Shown here piece after piece: positions 34,434-43,167 of a DNA stretch of 64,000 nt (within the stretch, counting starts at the first letter, position 1; each line of letters opens with the position of its first letter). A program made the position numbers and the translations under genes. The stretch covers positions 1,116,001 to 1,180,000 of the forward strand of contig JACCEK010000001.1 in the NCBI GenBank assembly GCA_020112395.1, written 5' to 3'. The DNA is from Aerococcaceae bacterium DSM 111021 (GTDB taxonomy: Bacteria > Bacillota > Bacilli > Lactobacillales > Aerococcaceae). Under the pieces are notes generated by a model. That model was not told the DNA's origin. It did not search any database and saw only the letters and a program-made list of their open reading frames with translations.

Positions 34434-35300
34434 ATGGACTTTAAAGATTTCAAAGTGACAAATCAATCGTTTAATTTATCTGATTTCAAAGAAAGTTACT
34501 TATCTGATAAAGAAGACAAGTATTTCCGCGACAAAGTGTATGATGATGATGTCCAAGAGATGCAAGAATGGCATAAAAAGCTCAATGCAGAAGGAAAACA
34601 AGGCGTTTTAGTCGTTTTACAAGCTTTAGATGCGGCTGGTAAAGATGAACTAATCCAATATATCTTCTCAACATTACTTCCACAGGGTATTAAAGTAACC
34701 TCGATTAAACAACCAACTAAAACTGAACAACAACATGATTACTTATGGCGCATACGTGATGGGCTACCTGCTCGAGGAGAATTGGCTATTCTTAACCGGT
34801 CATATTATGAAAATATTATTGCGCCTCAAATTCATGATTCTTTAGAGGATAGTTTGCTGCCTAATGTAGTTAAAAAGGATGAAGATCTTATACAAAAGCG
34901 TTACAAACACATTAATGGCTTTGAGGAGTATCTATTTGAAAACGGGTTTCCTGTCATTAAGCTATTCTTCCATATGTCTAAAGAAAAACAACGTCAACGT
35001 TTTTTAGAACGAATAGAAAATCCTGATATGCAACATGAATTCTCTTTTTCTGACATTGATGACCGTAAGAAATGGGTTGAATATCAAGATGTTTTTCAAG
35101 ATATGCTTAAACACACAGCAACAGAAGCGGCACCTTGGTATATTCTCCCAGCAGATAATCCATGGCTGTCCCGTCACATTGTCACTCAAGCTATTATAGC
35201 GACACTTAAACAAATGAATCCTGAATACCCAACTTTCTCGCAAGACGAACAAGAGAAAGCAGAAAAAATTAAGCGACAATTGAAAAATGAAGAGTTGTAA
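34434..35300 (+). CDS. ppk2: Polyphosphate kinase 2 family protein
   Basis: This protein has 288 residues. A P-loop kinase-like core shows LQALDAAGKDELIQYIF (Walker A), the lid region WRIRDGLPARGELAILNRSYYEN and the C-terminal WYILPADNPWLSR. PPK2 enzymes move phosphate between polyphosphate and nucleotides. The class cannot be assigned by eye. TTGGAGGG precedes the ATG. No ppk1 or ppx gene is adjacent. Confidence 0.9.
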   Translation: MDFKDFKVTNQSFNLSDFKESYLSDKEDKYFRDKVYDDDVQEMQEWHKKLNAEGKQGVLVVLQALDAAGKDELIQYIFSTLLPQGIKVTSIKQPTKTEQQHDYLWRIRDGLPARGELAILNRSYYENIIAPQIHDSLEDSLLPNVVKKDEDLIQKRYKHINGFEEYLFENGFPVIKLFFHMSKEKQRQRFLERIENPDMQHEFSFSDIDDRKKWVEYQDVFQDMLKHTATEAAPWYILPADNPWLSRHIVTQAIIATLKQMNPEYPTFSQDEQEKAEKIKRQLKNEEL

Positions 35301-35436
35301 TACGTTAAACTGAGAATCTTTGCATCCGTTTAAATAATTTAGTCAAATCTTTTGGTCGGATTCCTATACGTCTTAATAATCAGCATAATTATTTAATAGT
35401 AGTCAAAAATATTCTTAAATAGAGAAAGGTGATGAC

Positions 35437-35916
35437 ATGTTAGCAAAAAAAGCATTCCAAGTCCTATTTCCTGTAATTGGAGGTTCAATTATTGGTAAAT
35501 TAACCACTTCCAATGCAAAAAAAGATTATAAAAAATTCAAACAAGCTCCCTACTCACCACCCAAAGAAGCTTTTGGTATTGTTTGGCCACTTTTATATAC
35601 AACAATGGGTATCGCTTATAGTATTGTTAGCGAATGTAAAGACAATAAAGAGAGTAAATATGCTTATTATATTCAATTAGGTTTAAATTATTTATGGAGT
35701 CTGCTTTATTTTAAATTCAAATTAAGGGGAACAGCCCTTATCGAAAGTTATGTCTTATTAGCAGCTGTCATTGTGACCACAGTCAGCTTTTATAAACACA
35801 ATAAATTGGCTGGCATTTTACTGATTCCTTATGTGATTTGGTCTGCATTTGCTAGTTACTTGAATGCTGGCAATTGGATATTGAATAGAAACAACAGAAA
35901 ATACTCTAACGAATAA
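35437..35916 (+). CDS. tspO: TspO/MBR family membrane protein
   Basis: This protein has 159 residues with five predicted helices, as in the TspO/MBR family. Typical landmarks are YSPPKEAFGIVWPLLYTTMGIAY and IPYVIWSAFASYLNAGNWILNRN. Members bind porphyrins and other hydrophobic ligands. The role in Firmicutes is unclear. GAAAGGTG precedes the ATG. Confidence 0.88.
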   Translation: MLAKKAFQVLFPVIGGSIIGKLTTSNAKKDYKKFKQAPYSPPKEAFGIVWPLLYTTMGIAYSIVSECKDNKESKYAYYIQLGLNYLWSLLYFKFKLRGTALIESYVLLAAVIVTTVSFYKHNKLAGILLIPYVIWSAFASYLNAGNWILNRNNRKYSNE

Positions 35917-36021
35917 ATTCAATAATAGGTGTTTTTAGACGATACATTCTCATTTTCATTACTTTTTTTCATGTTAACATAGGCTTAATATTAAATTTAG
36001 TTCCCAAATAAAAATAAGTAG

Positions 36022-36159
36022 TATCCATGCGAATCAAGACTTCTAATACATACTAGCTCTATTACTTTTGTAAAAAGTATAGATAGTCCTGAAGGTATTG
36101 ATGTTCGACTTTATGAAGAACGTACCACTATAAATTTGTTGTTTTGGTTTGATGACTAG
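36022..36159 (+). pseudogene. Possible gene-tail remnant
   Basis: A 45-codon open stretch without a start reads ...ITFVKSIDSPEGIDVRLYEE... and ends NLLFWFDD then TAG. The composition looks protein-like. It may be the tail of a lost gene. The family is not recognised. Confidence 0.25.
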
Positions 36160-36161
36160 AT

Positions 36162-36202
36162 AAAAAAGCTGCCTCTATTCTTAATGAATGTGAGGCAGCT
36201 TT
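36162..36202 (-). terminator. Terminator of the formamidase-family gene
   Basis: AAAGCTGCCTC pairs with GAGGCAGCTTT and is followed by TTTTTT on the minus strand. Confidence 0.88.
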
Positions 36203-36206
36203 ATTT

Positions 36207-37115
36207 TTAAATAGTTTCTTTAAACCCTTTTGCTAACTCTACATATTCCTTTAATATCCCAATCCGCATTGATACGTCAGGATTAACCGTTTGACATGAA
36301 GCTACATTCGCTTTAATCGTCATCAGCATTCCTGCTTGATTATAAGTCAAGTCTGCTTCTTTCATTAAGAAGTCTATCATGTGGTCGTTCGACATTGCTG
36401 TTGCTTCATCGATTGTCCTACCATAGCCATATGAATAATACGCTTCTTCTGTTTCTACCATTGGCACCACATGTGGATAGTCTTTTACTACTTCTACAGT
36501 TACATGTGCTTCTCCACCAGCTTCAACCCCGCAACCCCATACTTCTCCATCACCCATTGATGCGTGCATATCTCCAATAGAAAGTAGTGCACCTTCTATA
36601 TAAACTGGTAGATACACTACAGAACCTTCAGCAATTGTTGTATTATCCATATTTCCACCATGTGGTCCTGGTGTACCAGTTGTAATACCTTCATCACCAT
36701 TCGCTGTTCCAATAACACCAATCATCTTGTTCATAGGGAATTCTACACCTTGAAATTCAAACATCCCAGCTTCTTCATTAATTGAACACATCACTGTTTG
36801 TTCTTTTTGAATACCTTCATTGAAGAATCTATTTAGCCCAGGTGCAGAAACTACTACACCTTGATCATTCAACTTGATTGCATCAATCGTTACTTTTAGT
36901 ACATCTCCAGGTTGTGCACCTTCAATATATAAAGGGCCAGTTGCTGGATTTACCTTCTCAAAGTCTATTTCACTAATCACATCAGACTCACTTTTAATCG
37001 TATCTGAGAAACAGTCTTTCGTTTCAAATACAACTTGAGCCCCACTCTTTACAGTCGCTACTGGTTTATTGGTTTTATCCATACTATAGATAACATTCTC
37101 TTTAGATATTCTCAT
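36207..37115 (-). CDS. Acetamidase/formamidase family protein
   Basis: This protein has 302 residues of the FmdA_AmdA family (PF03069). Landmarks include PATGPLYIEGAQPGDVLKV, GVIGTANGDEGITTGTPGPHGGNMD, and GDMHASMGDGEVWGCGVE with the metal-binding acidic and His residues. It releases ammonia from short amides; the substrate range is not known. I use the ATG at 37115 because AAGGGTGG lies 6 bases upstream. Confidence 0.9.
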   Translation of the reverse strand: MRISKENVIYSMDKTNKPVATVKSGAQVVFETKDCFSDTIKSESDVISEIDFEKVNPATGPLYIEGAQPGDVLKVTIDAIKLNDQGVVVSAPGLNRFFNEGIQKEQTVMCSINEEAGMFEFQGVEFPMNKMIGVIGTANGDEGITTGTPGPHGGNMDNTTIAEGSVVYLPVYIEGALLSIGDMHASMGDGEVWGCGVEAGGEAHVTVEVVKDYPHVVPMVETEEAYYSYGYGRTIDEATAMSNDHMIDFLMKEADLTYNQAGMLMTIKANVASCQTVNPDVSMRIGILKEYVELAKGFKETI

Positions 37116-37353
37116 GCTTATCCACCCTTTCATTGTCTAATATTATTATCATAACAGATTCTATTCATAATAGAACAAATGAGCTCGGCGGTTACAGTGG
37201 TTAATGATTAAATATCTCTTTAAATACCTTGAACACTCTTCTTTATTCAAAATATTATGCGCTTTATTCAAATAAACTTGCTTTTACCATTGCGTTTAAT
37301 CTGTTTATGGATTAATCTTAAGTATATAAGAAACTGAATGAGGGGAGAAAATC

Positions 37354-37983
37354 ATGAGTGAATTAATCACAGTCAAACAATTAGCAGATAAGTTGAGTGT
37401 TCCCAAGAGTAAAGTATCCTACCAAAGTCGAAAGTTAGACGATAGTCTAATTATCCAACAAAATGGAACCAACTACTTAACTGAACGTGCACAATTATTA
37501 ATTACTCAAGCAATTCACGACTTAATGAATCCGCCTACTGCTGAAGATGTTCAAGTAGTTCAAGATGACTTAGCAGAAACTGCTCAAACAGTCGATATAG
37601 CTGACACATCTGAAGTAACTGCAGAGACTAAAGAGATTAAAGTGACGGAAGATGATGAAGAAGCTGCTGAGGAAACCGATAAGTCCGATACAGTGAGTGA
37701 AGATGATGAAGATAAACTTGTGAATGAATCTAGTCAAGAGATGATGGATTTATTATATGAGTGGATAGATAATTTAGATGATCAAATCGAAATTCATCAA
37801 GCACAATTGGATGTTTACCACGACCAATTAAAAGCTAAAGATGAACAAATCGATAAATTAACGCAATTATTAAATCAATCACAACAGTTACAATTACAAC
37901 AACAAAAACAACAATTACAGTTGGTTGAAGATATTGAATTTGAAAAGAGCCTTACTTGGTGGCAAAAGTTATTCGGTAAGTAG
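37354..37983 (+). CDS. HTH plus coiled-coil protein, DUF536-like
   Basis: This protein has 209 residues. The N-terminal helix-turn-helix reads TVKQLADKLSVPKSKVSYQSRKL. A long acidic linker follows (about 75-125), then a Gln-rich coiled coil (DEQIDKLTQLLNQSQQLQLQQQ) and a terminal WWQKLFGK. The layout matches DUF536-type proteins often found beside plasmid replication genes in lactic acid bacteria. Here it stands alone on the chromosome-like segment, with no rep or par genes. GAGGGGAG precedes the ATG. Confidence 0.75.
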   Translation: MSELITVKQLADKLSVPKSKVSYQSRKLDDSLIIQQNGTNYLTERAQLLITQAIHDLMNPPTAEDVQVVQDDLAETAQTVDIADTSEVTAETKEIKVTEDDEEAAEETDKSDTVSEDDEDKLVNESSQEMMDLLYEWIDNLDDQIEIHQAQLDVYHDQLKAKDEQIDKLTQLLNQSQQLQLQQQKQQLQLVEDIEFEKSLTWWQKLFGK

Positions 37984-38052
37984 TTAACCACCGTTCACTC
38001 ATCACTGTATAAAGTGGTTAAAATCTTTAACCACTTTATACACATTTTTATT

Positions 38053-38098
38053 AAAAAGAAGTTCTAACCTCTTAAGAGATTAGAGCTTCTTTTTTTAT
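38053..38098. terminator. Bidirectional terminator before glcK
   Basis: AAAAGAAG with TTCTAA pairs across to TTAGAG and CTTCTTTT, with an inner CTCTTAAGAG palindrome, and T-runs on both strands. A second inverted repeat, AAAGTGGTTAA/TTAACCACTTT, lies at about 38012-38038. Confidence 0.75.
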
Positions 38099-38109
38099 AG
38101 CTAGACAAC

Positions 38110-39081
38110 TTATACACCGTCATTCACTAATTCAGCTGCCCCTAAAAGAGCAGCATCGTTACCTAACGACGCAATCACAATATCGGTTTTACCTTTCAGT
38201 GCTGGAAAGATATATTCGTCACAATATCTAGCGACTAACTCACGTAAGTATTCTCCAGCTTGCGCTACCCCACCACCTAAAATTATTTTAGCTGGGTTCA
38301 CCATATTAACGATATGTGAACAACCCAAACCAAGGTATTCACCAAACTGTTCTACAACATGTTTAGCAAAAACATCTTGCTGTTCTGCAGATTCGAAGAT
38401 GTCTTTCGCACTCAGTTCATCTCCATTATCGATACGTTGTTTAATCTTAGAATCTCCACTATATTCTTCAGAATATTCACGGGTTAAATTCATTAAACCT
38501 GTTGCTGAAGCTAAAGCTTCTAGACAGCCAATTTTTCCACACGTACATGGGATACCACTATCTTTATCAATTGTCATGTGTCCGATTTCGCCAGCAGCGC
38601 CAGTATGTCCATGGACAATCTTTCCGTCGACAATAATACCTCCACCGACACCTGTACCCAAGGTCACCATGACAACATCCGAGGCATTCTCCCCTGATCC
38701 ATAACGTTGTTCTCCTAAAGCCGCAATATTTGCATCATTATCCAAATAAAACGGTAGATCAAATGCTTCTTTAAATTGTTCTCCGACATTAATTGTCCCT
38801 TGCCAATTTAAATTATACGCACCAGTTACCGTTAACTCAATGTGGTTAACTGTCCCAGGACTTCCCATTCCAATCCCTAAAAAATCAGTGGGAGTTAATT
38901 GATATAACTCCATTCTTTCTTGAATCGATTCAATTAAGTTGGGAACAATAGCTTGTCCACCATTCAAAATAAGTGTCTTCACTGACCATTTTTGAAGTAT
39001 TTCACCCTTTATAGATACAATAGCTAACTTTGCGGTTGTTCCGCCTAAGTCAATAGCGATAATTTTGTCTCTTGTTGTCAT
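38110..39081 (-). CDS. glcK: Glucokinase, ROK family
   Basis: This 323-residue enzyme phosphorylates glucose with ATP. It shows the ROK signature: IAIDLGGTTAKLAIV for phosphate binding, VMVTLGTGVGGGIIVDG, ExGHMTID, and the zinc motif CTCGKIGCLEALAS. It has no N-terminal HTH, which rules out a ROK repressor. Its transcript ends in the bidirectional terminator at 38053. Confidence 0.93.
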   Translation of the reverse strand: MTTRDKIIAIDLGGTTAKLAIVSIKGEILQKWSVKTLILNGGQAIVPNLIESIQERMELYQLTPTDFLGIGMGSPGTVNHIELTVTGAYNLNWQGTINVGEQFKEAFDLPFYLDNDANIAALGEQRYGSGENASDVVMVTLGTGVGGGIIVDGKIVHGHTGAAGEIGHMTIDKDSGIPCTCGKIGCLEALASATGLMNLTREYSEEYSGDSKIKQRIDNGDELSAKDIFESAEQQDVFAKHVVEQFGEYLGLGCSHIVNMVNPAKIILGGGVAQAGEYLRELVARYCDEYIFPALKGKTDIVIASLGNDAALLGAAELVNDGV

Positions 39082-39208
39082 CTTCTTGCCTCCATTTTCA
39101 ACTGTTACACTCCATTCGTCTATCTACAATTTCCCGAATGAAAATGCTTACTTTGATATTGTATCAAATAATAGGTGATTAATCACACACAGTGACAATT
39201 TTTTCATT

Positions 39209-39240
39209 AAAAAAAGCTGATTAAATTAATCAGCCCTTTT
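39209..39240 (-). terminator. Terminator of the chromate-transporter pair
   Basis: GGGCTGATTAA and TTAATCAGC form a 9-bp stem followed by TTTTTT on the minus strand. Confidence 0.82.
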
Positions 39241-39247
39241 TACTTCT

Positions 39248-39814
39248 TTATACAGCCCCTATAATCAGTGACGCTACTACATTCAACACACCTGCTAATA
39301 ACATCACTTTCACCGGATCGACTTTCCATTTTATTAATAAGAATAGACATACACCAAAGATAAGGACAGCTGTAATCTTAATTGTTTCAATTCCCATCAC
39401 TTCTGTACCCCAAAACGAAGACACTAATATTGATACACCCGCTGTTGCAATCATTGCGACAACTGCTGGACGTAATGACGTTAGGATATATTGTAATACA
39501 TCCATTTGTCGGTACTTCATATATAAGTAGGCTAACAAGGTCACTAATATAACTGACGGTAGAACTGACCCAAGTGTTGCAACAACTGCACCAAAGACAC
39601 CAGCAACTTGTGTTCCAACAAAGGTTGCTGAGTTAATCGCAATAGGCCCGGGAGTCATCTGCGAGATGGTAATTAAATCAGTAAATTCTTGTAGACTAAG
39701 CCATTGATGTGAATCAACGATTTCTTCTTGAATCAATGGCAAAGCAGCATACCCGCCTCCAAAACTAAAGGCACCAACTTTTAAAAAGCTAACAAATAAT
39801 TGCCAATATATCAC
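39248..39814 (-). CDS. Chromate transporter family, half-size subunit 2
   Basis: This protein has 188 residues and about five helices. It has the CHR domain opening FLKVGAFSFGGGYAALPLIQEEIV and the ISQMTPGPIAINSATFVG motif. Short CHR proteins work as pairs encoded by adjacent genes. The start overlaps the stop of the first half by 4 bases. Substrates for such pairs include chromate, but the physiological role is often unknown. Confidence 0.9.
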   Translation of the reverse strand: MIYWQLFVSFLKVGAFSFGGGYAALPLIQEEIVDSHQWLSLQEFTDLITISQMTPGPIAINSATFVGTQVAGVFGAVVATLGSVLPSVILVTLLAYLYMKYRQMDVLQYILTSLRPAVVAMIATAGVSILVSSFWGTEVMGIETIKITAVLIFGVCLFLLIKWKVDPVKVMLLAGVLNVVASLIIGAV

Positions 39815-40398
39815 TTTGAGTCTCCTCCTTTATTCTGACTAATAAAGAATTGAATTAAGCCAATTCCAGCCGCCACTAAAATGATGAACACCACATTAAC
39901 ATTGAAAATATAATTAGCGATAAAAGCAATAAACATCGTTGTAATTAAGAGCGGACTCTTTGTACTCGTCACTTGTTGACCCATACCAATCACAACGGCT
40001 GTAATCACAGCACCTACCCCTGCTTGCATCCCTTCAAGCATTAAAGCGATCAATGTATTTTGTCGAAAAGCATCATAAAATACCGCAATCAAGGAAATGA
40101 TTGCAAAGGGTGGAATAATCGTTGCGAACACAGCGGTTAATACGCCAATAAAACCAGCCAATTTATAGCCTACAACAATGGCACCATTGACCGCAATCGC
40201 ACCCGGTGCAGATTGAGCTATAGCAACTAGGTCTAACATCTCATCTTCGTCAATCCAGCCAAAATCATCAACGAAGGTCTTCTTCATTAGTGTAATAATG
40301 ACATAACCTCCTCCAAACGTGAATGCACTCAACGTTAACGTCGATAAGAATAATTTCTTTAAAATTTGGCTTTTAGATTGGTTTTCTTTAATATCCAT
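39811..40398 (-). CDS. Chromate transporter family, half-size subunit 1
   Basis: This protein has 195 residues. It has the CHR opening LSAFTFGGGYVIITLMKKTFV and VAIAQSAPGAIAVNGAIVVGYKLAG. It is the first gene of a two-gene operon. Comparison of the two halves shows the same fold in tandem orientation, as seen in other paired short CHR systems. Confidence 0.9.
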   Translation of the reverse strand: MDIKENQSKSQILKKLFLSTLTLSAFTFGGGYVIITLMKKTFVDDFGWIDEDEMLDLVAIAQSAPGAIAVNGAIVVGYKLAGFIGVLTAVFATIIPPFAIISLIAVFYDAFRQNTLIALMLEGMQAGVGAVITAVVIGMGQQVTSTKSPLLITTMFIAFIANYIFNVNVVFIILVAAGIGLIQFFISQNKGGDSK

Positions 40399-40477
40399 GC
40401 AACTCTCCTTTAAACTTCTACATTTTGTTTATATTAGCTTAAATAACTCCAAATGTGAATAAAATAAAAAAAGAGCA

Positions 40478-40840
40478 AATCATATTGACTGAATCTTTCG
40501 TTGAGCCAAATGGTGATTCCTATGTAAACTCAAGTTCTGGAAAATCAAAGATTGTTTAGTCTCACCTTTAATCACCGGCGCTATGATATCAATTCGCTTA
40601 TCTATATTTTTTACCAATTGCATGTGCTCCATATATCTCACCCATTTTAGAGTTCAATACTAACTTCAACATAATTTCCGTCGCTCCAGAATGATACAAG
40701 CATGGTATTCTCATTTGTTTAATCAACTTCATAAGTCAAACCTGACTATTTCGCAATTCGTTCAAATATTGACGAGTAATAGGAATTATCGTCGCTGAGA
40801 ACTTAAATTCATGCGTAGAAAATCCCGATTCCTCACGTGA
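40478..40840 (-). pseudogene. Decayed CoA-disulfide reductase / NADH oxidase-type flavoprotein
   Basis: The 490-bp gap holds a broken C-terminal dimerisation domain on the minus strand, spread over shifting frames. One frame reads HSGATEIMLKLVLNSKMG followed by EIYGAHAIGK. The next frame has NIDKRIDIIAPVIKG. A third has FDFPELEFT, a stop, and ESPFGSTKDSVNM. These match the order of family segments like YYPGA, GAQAVGK, DKRIDVIA and PPFGSAKDPVNM. Frameshifts and stops rule out function. The N-terminal FAD and NAD domains are gone. Confidence 0.82.
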
Positions 40841-40845
40841 AGATC

Positions 40846-40880
40846 AAAAAAAGCCAAAGCGATTAAATCACTTTGGCTTT
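40846..40880 (-). terminator. Terminator of the LysM protein gene
   Basis: AAAGCCAAAGTGATT and AATCGCTTTGGCTTT pair (one G-U) and are followed by T on the minus strand. Confidence 0.88.
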
Positions 40881-40889
40881 CAATATATT

Positions 40890-42224
40890 TTAGTAAGCTG
40901 GGTTGAATGACACGTGAACATGGTCGTAATGGTTAGCCGTTAAACTTCCACGGTCTTCCATTGCTGTCCATTGGTTGTTCCAGTCACCATATATTTGTTG
41001 TTCCCAAATAACGTATGAGATATCGTTCGATGCCATATTGTTTACTGAATAGTTGGCAATATCGTCACCTTGTTGAGATCCAACAGGTACCATAAAATCA
41101 ACTGCTAGTCCGGCACCGTGATCTTGTGTATCACCTGGGCGGTAAAGACTGTAATCTTCTACTCCAAACATTGCGCCCACTTCTTCTTTATACGCTGCAG
41201 CATGTGGCTGTAATCCTGCGTTTTCAGGATTTGTCATTGGGTCTGTTGCTGGCTCTTCAACAATCGGCTCCTCTACAACAGGTTCCTCATAGACTGGTTC
41301 TTCAACCACTGGGATTTCCTCTTCAACTGCTTCCCATGATTGGTCATTTTCGTCAACAGTTAAGTCTGTTTCGTAAGTTGGTTCTTCAACCGGCACTTCT
41401 TCTACAGGAGTTGCTTCGATAACTTCTTCCACAGGTGCTTCTTCTACAGGAGCCTCTTCATATACTGGTGCTTCCTCAATCGGTGCCTCTTCAACAGGTG
41501 TTTCAGGGTACACTTCTTCTTCAACAACTGGCATTTCTTCAATCACTTCAGGTTCAGTATAGACCGGTTCTTCAACCACTGGGACTTCTTCATAAACTGG
41601 CGCTTCTTCAACTGGAGCTTCTGCGACCGGTTCAGTTTCAACCCATGCTGGAACTTCTTCAATAATTGTGTTTGATGCAGGAGCACCACCGACAGTTGCT
41701 TCTGTTTCTGAATCAGTTACTGGCTCTTCTGGAGCAACATCTTCAACTACTGTTTCTTCAATAACAGGCGTTTCTTCAACCACAGGTGTCTCTTCAACAA
41801 CTGGTGTTTCAGTTACTGGCGCTGCTTGTTCCACTTCAGGAATCGTTGATAAGTTTACTGGAATACTTACTTCTAATGTATCGCCATTTGGTGAATCAAC
41901 GGTTAAGCTACTTGCGCGGTCATTCGCATCATATTGAGCTGTTAACACTGTTTCAGGGAAGATTAAGTCGACATCTTCAATATTGTTAATTTCTGCTAAA
42001 TAACGTAATTCGATATTCATCGCTTCTGAGATAACACTTAATGTATCTCCGTATTTTACTGTATAAGATACTTTGTTGTCTTCTGTGACAACAATCTCTT
42101 CAAGGACTTCTTCTAATTGGCGAGCTTGCCATACTGTATCGGAATCAACCGCCATTGCGATTGGGCCATGTGACATCAAAGCTAAAATTGAAGATCCAAG
42201 CCATAATTTCTTTTTAAAGTTCAT
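40890..42224 (-). CDS. LysM cell-wall protein with PVEE-rich linker and peptidase-like C-domain
   Basis: This protein has 444 residues: a signal peptide (MNFKKKLWLGSSILALM), one LysM domain (YTVKYGDTLSVISEAMNIELRYLAEINNI), a long Pro/Val/Glu repeat linker of about 200 residues, and a C-terminal domain with DHGAGLAVDFMVP and HYDHVHVSF. That last part resembles the D-Ala-D-Ala carboxypeptidase-like or ARB_07466 group, with Asp/His metal ligands. It probably acts in wall turnover. AAGGTGAA precedes the ATG at 42224; the frame's earlier ATG at 42302 is unlikely. Confidence 0.9.
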   Translation of the reverse strand: MNFKKKLWLGSSILALMSHGPIAMAVDSDTVWQARQLEEVLEEIVVTEDNKVSYTVKYGDTLSVISEAMNIELRYLAEINNIEDVDLIFPETVLTAQYDANDRASSLTVDSPNGDTLEVSIPVNLSTIPEVEQAAPVTETPVVEETPVVEETPVIEETVVEDVAPEEPVTDSETEATVGGAPASNTIIEEVPAWVETEPVAEAPVEEAPVYEEVPVVEEPVYTEPEVIEEMPVVEEEVYPETPVEEAPIEEAPVYEEAPVEEAPVEEVIEATPVEEVPVEEPTYETDLTVDENDQSWEAVEEEIPVVEEPVYEEPVVEEPIVEEPATDPMTNPENAGLQPHAAAYKEEVGAMFGVEDYSLYRPGDTQDHGAGLAVDFMVPVGSQQGDDIANYSVNNMASNDISYVIWEQQIYGDWNNQWTAMEDRGSLTANHYDHVHVSFNPAY

Positions 42225-42317
42225 ATATAAGTTCACCTTTTTTAATCGTATTTTTCTGACAAGAACTACTTTAGCACAGACTATTAACCAAGCCAACGAC
42301 ATTTCATGCTTTTAAAA

Positions 42318-42329
42318 GAACTGTAGTTC
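42318..42329. promoter_or_regulatory. LexA-like palindrome upstream of the LysM gene
   Basis: GAAC-TGTA-GTTC fits the Firmicute LexA half-site rule and sits in a larger palindrome (AAAAGAACT/AGTTCTTTT). The likely promoter (TTGGCT, 17 bases, TAAAGT on the minus strand, about 42272-42300) lies closer to the gene, so repression by LexA is not certain. Confidence 0.35.
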
Positions 42330-42427
42330 TTTTGTAATATTACACTTAAGTGAACATTTGATTGTAACAATTGACCCTTGTTTAATAGGGTTTCCCATTG
42401 CATACGTTTGCAACTTATTTCACTGTG

Positions 42428-42457
42428 TTGTACAATATTTTATAGAATTGATAATAC
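42428..42457 (+). promoter_or_regulatory. Promoter of the thiamine operon
   Basis: TTGTAC (42428-42433) and TAATAC (42452-42457) are 18 bases apart, immediately before the TPP aptamer. Confidence 0.5.
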
Positions 42458-42461
42458 AAAT

Positions 42462-42546
42462 ACGGGGAGCTTCGTTTGAATCGAGGCTGAGAGGAACTAC
42501 TTGTTCGACCCGCTGAACCTGGCTGCTCAGCAGTGGAGGAATCATA
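42462..42546 (+). promoter_or_regulatory. TPP riboswitch (THI element)
   Basis: The aptamer reads ACGGGGAGCTTCG, GGCTGAGAGGA, GACCCGCTGAACCTGG and a closing CAGCAGTGGAGGAATC. These are the GGGG, CUGAGA, ACC and GAACCUG hallmarks of the THI box. It leads a thiW-thiM-thiE-thiD operon. The 3' part diverges a little from the commonest form. Confidence 0.93.
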
Positions 42547-42606
42547 TTTTTACCACTTTGAGTTGAGGTGGAGATGACCTAGGCTGGGATTCTCTGCTTT
42601 TTTGTG
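42546..42606 (+). terminator. Expression-platform terminator of the TPP riboswitch
   Basis: GGATTCTCTGC followed by TTTTTT can pair with the aptamer's own 3' segment (GCAGTGGAGGAATC) or with nearby sequence. An alternative hairpin CCACTT/GAGGTGG lies between. Which fold is the OFF state was not computed. Confidence 0.6.
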
Positions 42607-42636
42607 TTGTAAAATCGAATTTAAAGGAGTGAAAAA

Positions 42637-43167
42637 ATGATTCCATCACGAACCCGAAAGATTGTTTTATCCGGCATCTTAGCTGGTCTAGCTGTTATTG
42701 GAAGTTTAATATCCTTTCCGATTTTAGGCTCACGTGCTGCGCCTGTACAACATATTATTAATATTATGTGTGCGGTTATTCTCGGTCCAAGTTATGGTGT
42801 CACTGTCGCTTTTATTGCGAGTTTACTTCGTAATTTATTTGGGCTTGGCACCATTATGGCCTTTCCTGGGAGTATGATTGGGGCATTTTTATGTGGTGTC
42901 ATCTTTTCTAAAACAAAGAGCCTCTTCCTTACCAGTTTGGGTGAAATAATTGGCACAGGCATCTTAGGTGGGTTAACGGCTTGGCCACTGGCTATCCTTC
43001 TTCTCGGCGAAGATATAGGAAACCTTGCTTTTTATGCGTATGTGATTCCTTTTCTCATCTCGACGGTTGTTGGAACTGTAATCGCAAGTGGCATCATTGG
43101 CATTATGAAACGAAGTGGCCATATGAATTGGTTCGAAAGGAGTGATGATCTTAATGATAGATATTGA
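42637..43167 (+). CDS. thiW: ThiW-family energy-coupling substrate component
   Basis: This 176-residue membrane protein with about five helices matches ThiW (IVLSGILAGLAVIGSLISFPILGSRAAPVQHIINIMCAVILGP). ThiW is the S component of an ECF transporter, thought to import the thiazole precursor. The ECF ATPases and T component must be shared from elsewhere. AAAGGAG precedes the ATG. It is first in the TPP-controlled operon and overlaps thiM. Confidence 0.93.
   Translation: MIPSRTRKIVLSGILAGLAVIGSLISFPILGSRAAPVQHIINIMCAVILGPSYGVTVAFIASLLRNLFGLGTIMAFPGSMIGAFLCGVIFSKTKSLFLTSLGEIIGTGILGGLTAWPLAILLLGEDIGNLAFYAYVIPFLISTVVGTVIASGIIGIMKRSGHMNWFERSDDLNDRY

Noticed and set aside
41668..41937. Ser/Thr/Val-rich plus-strand frame
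   Set aside because: It is the mirror of the Pro/Val/Glu repeat region of the LysM protein, whose repetitive codons keep other frames open.
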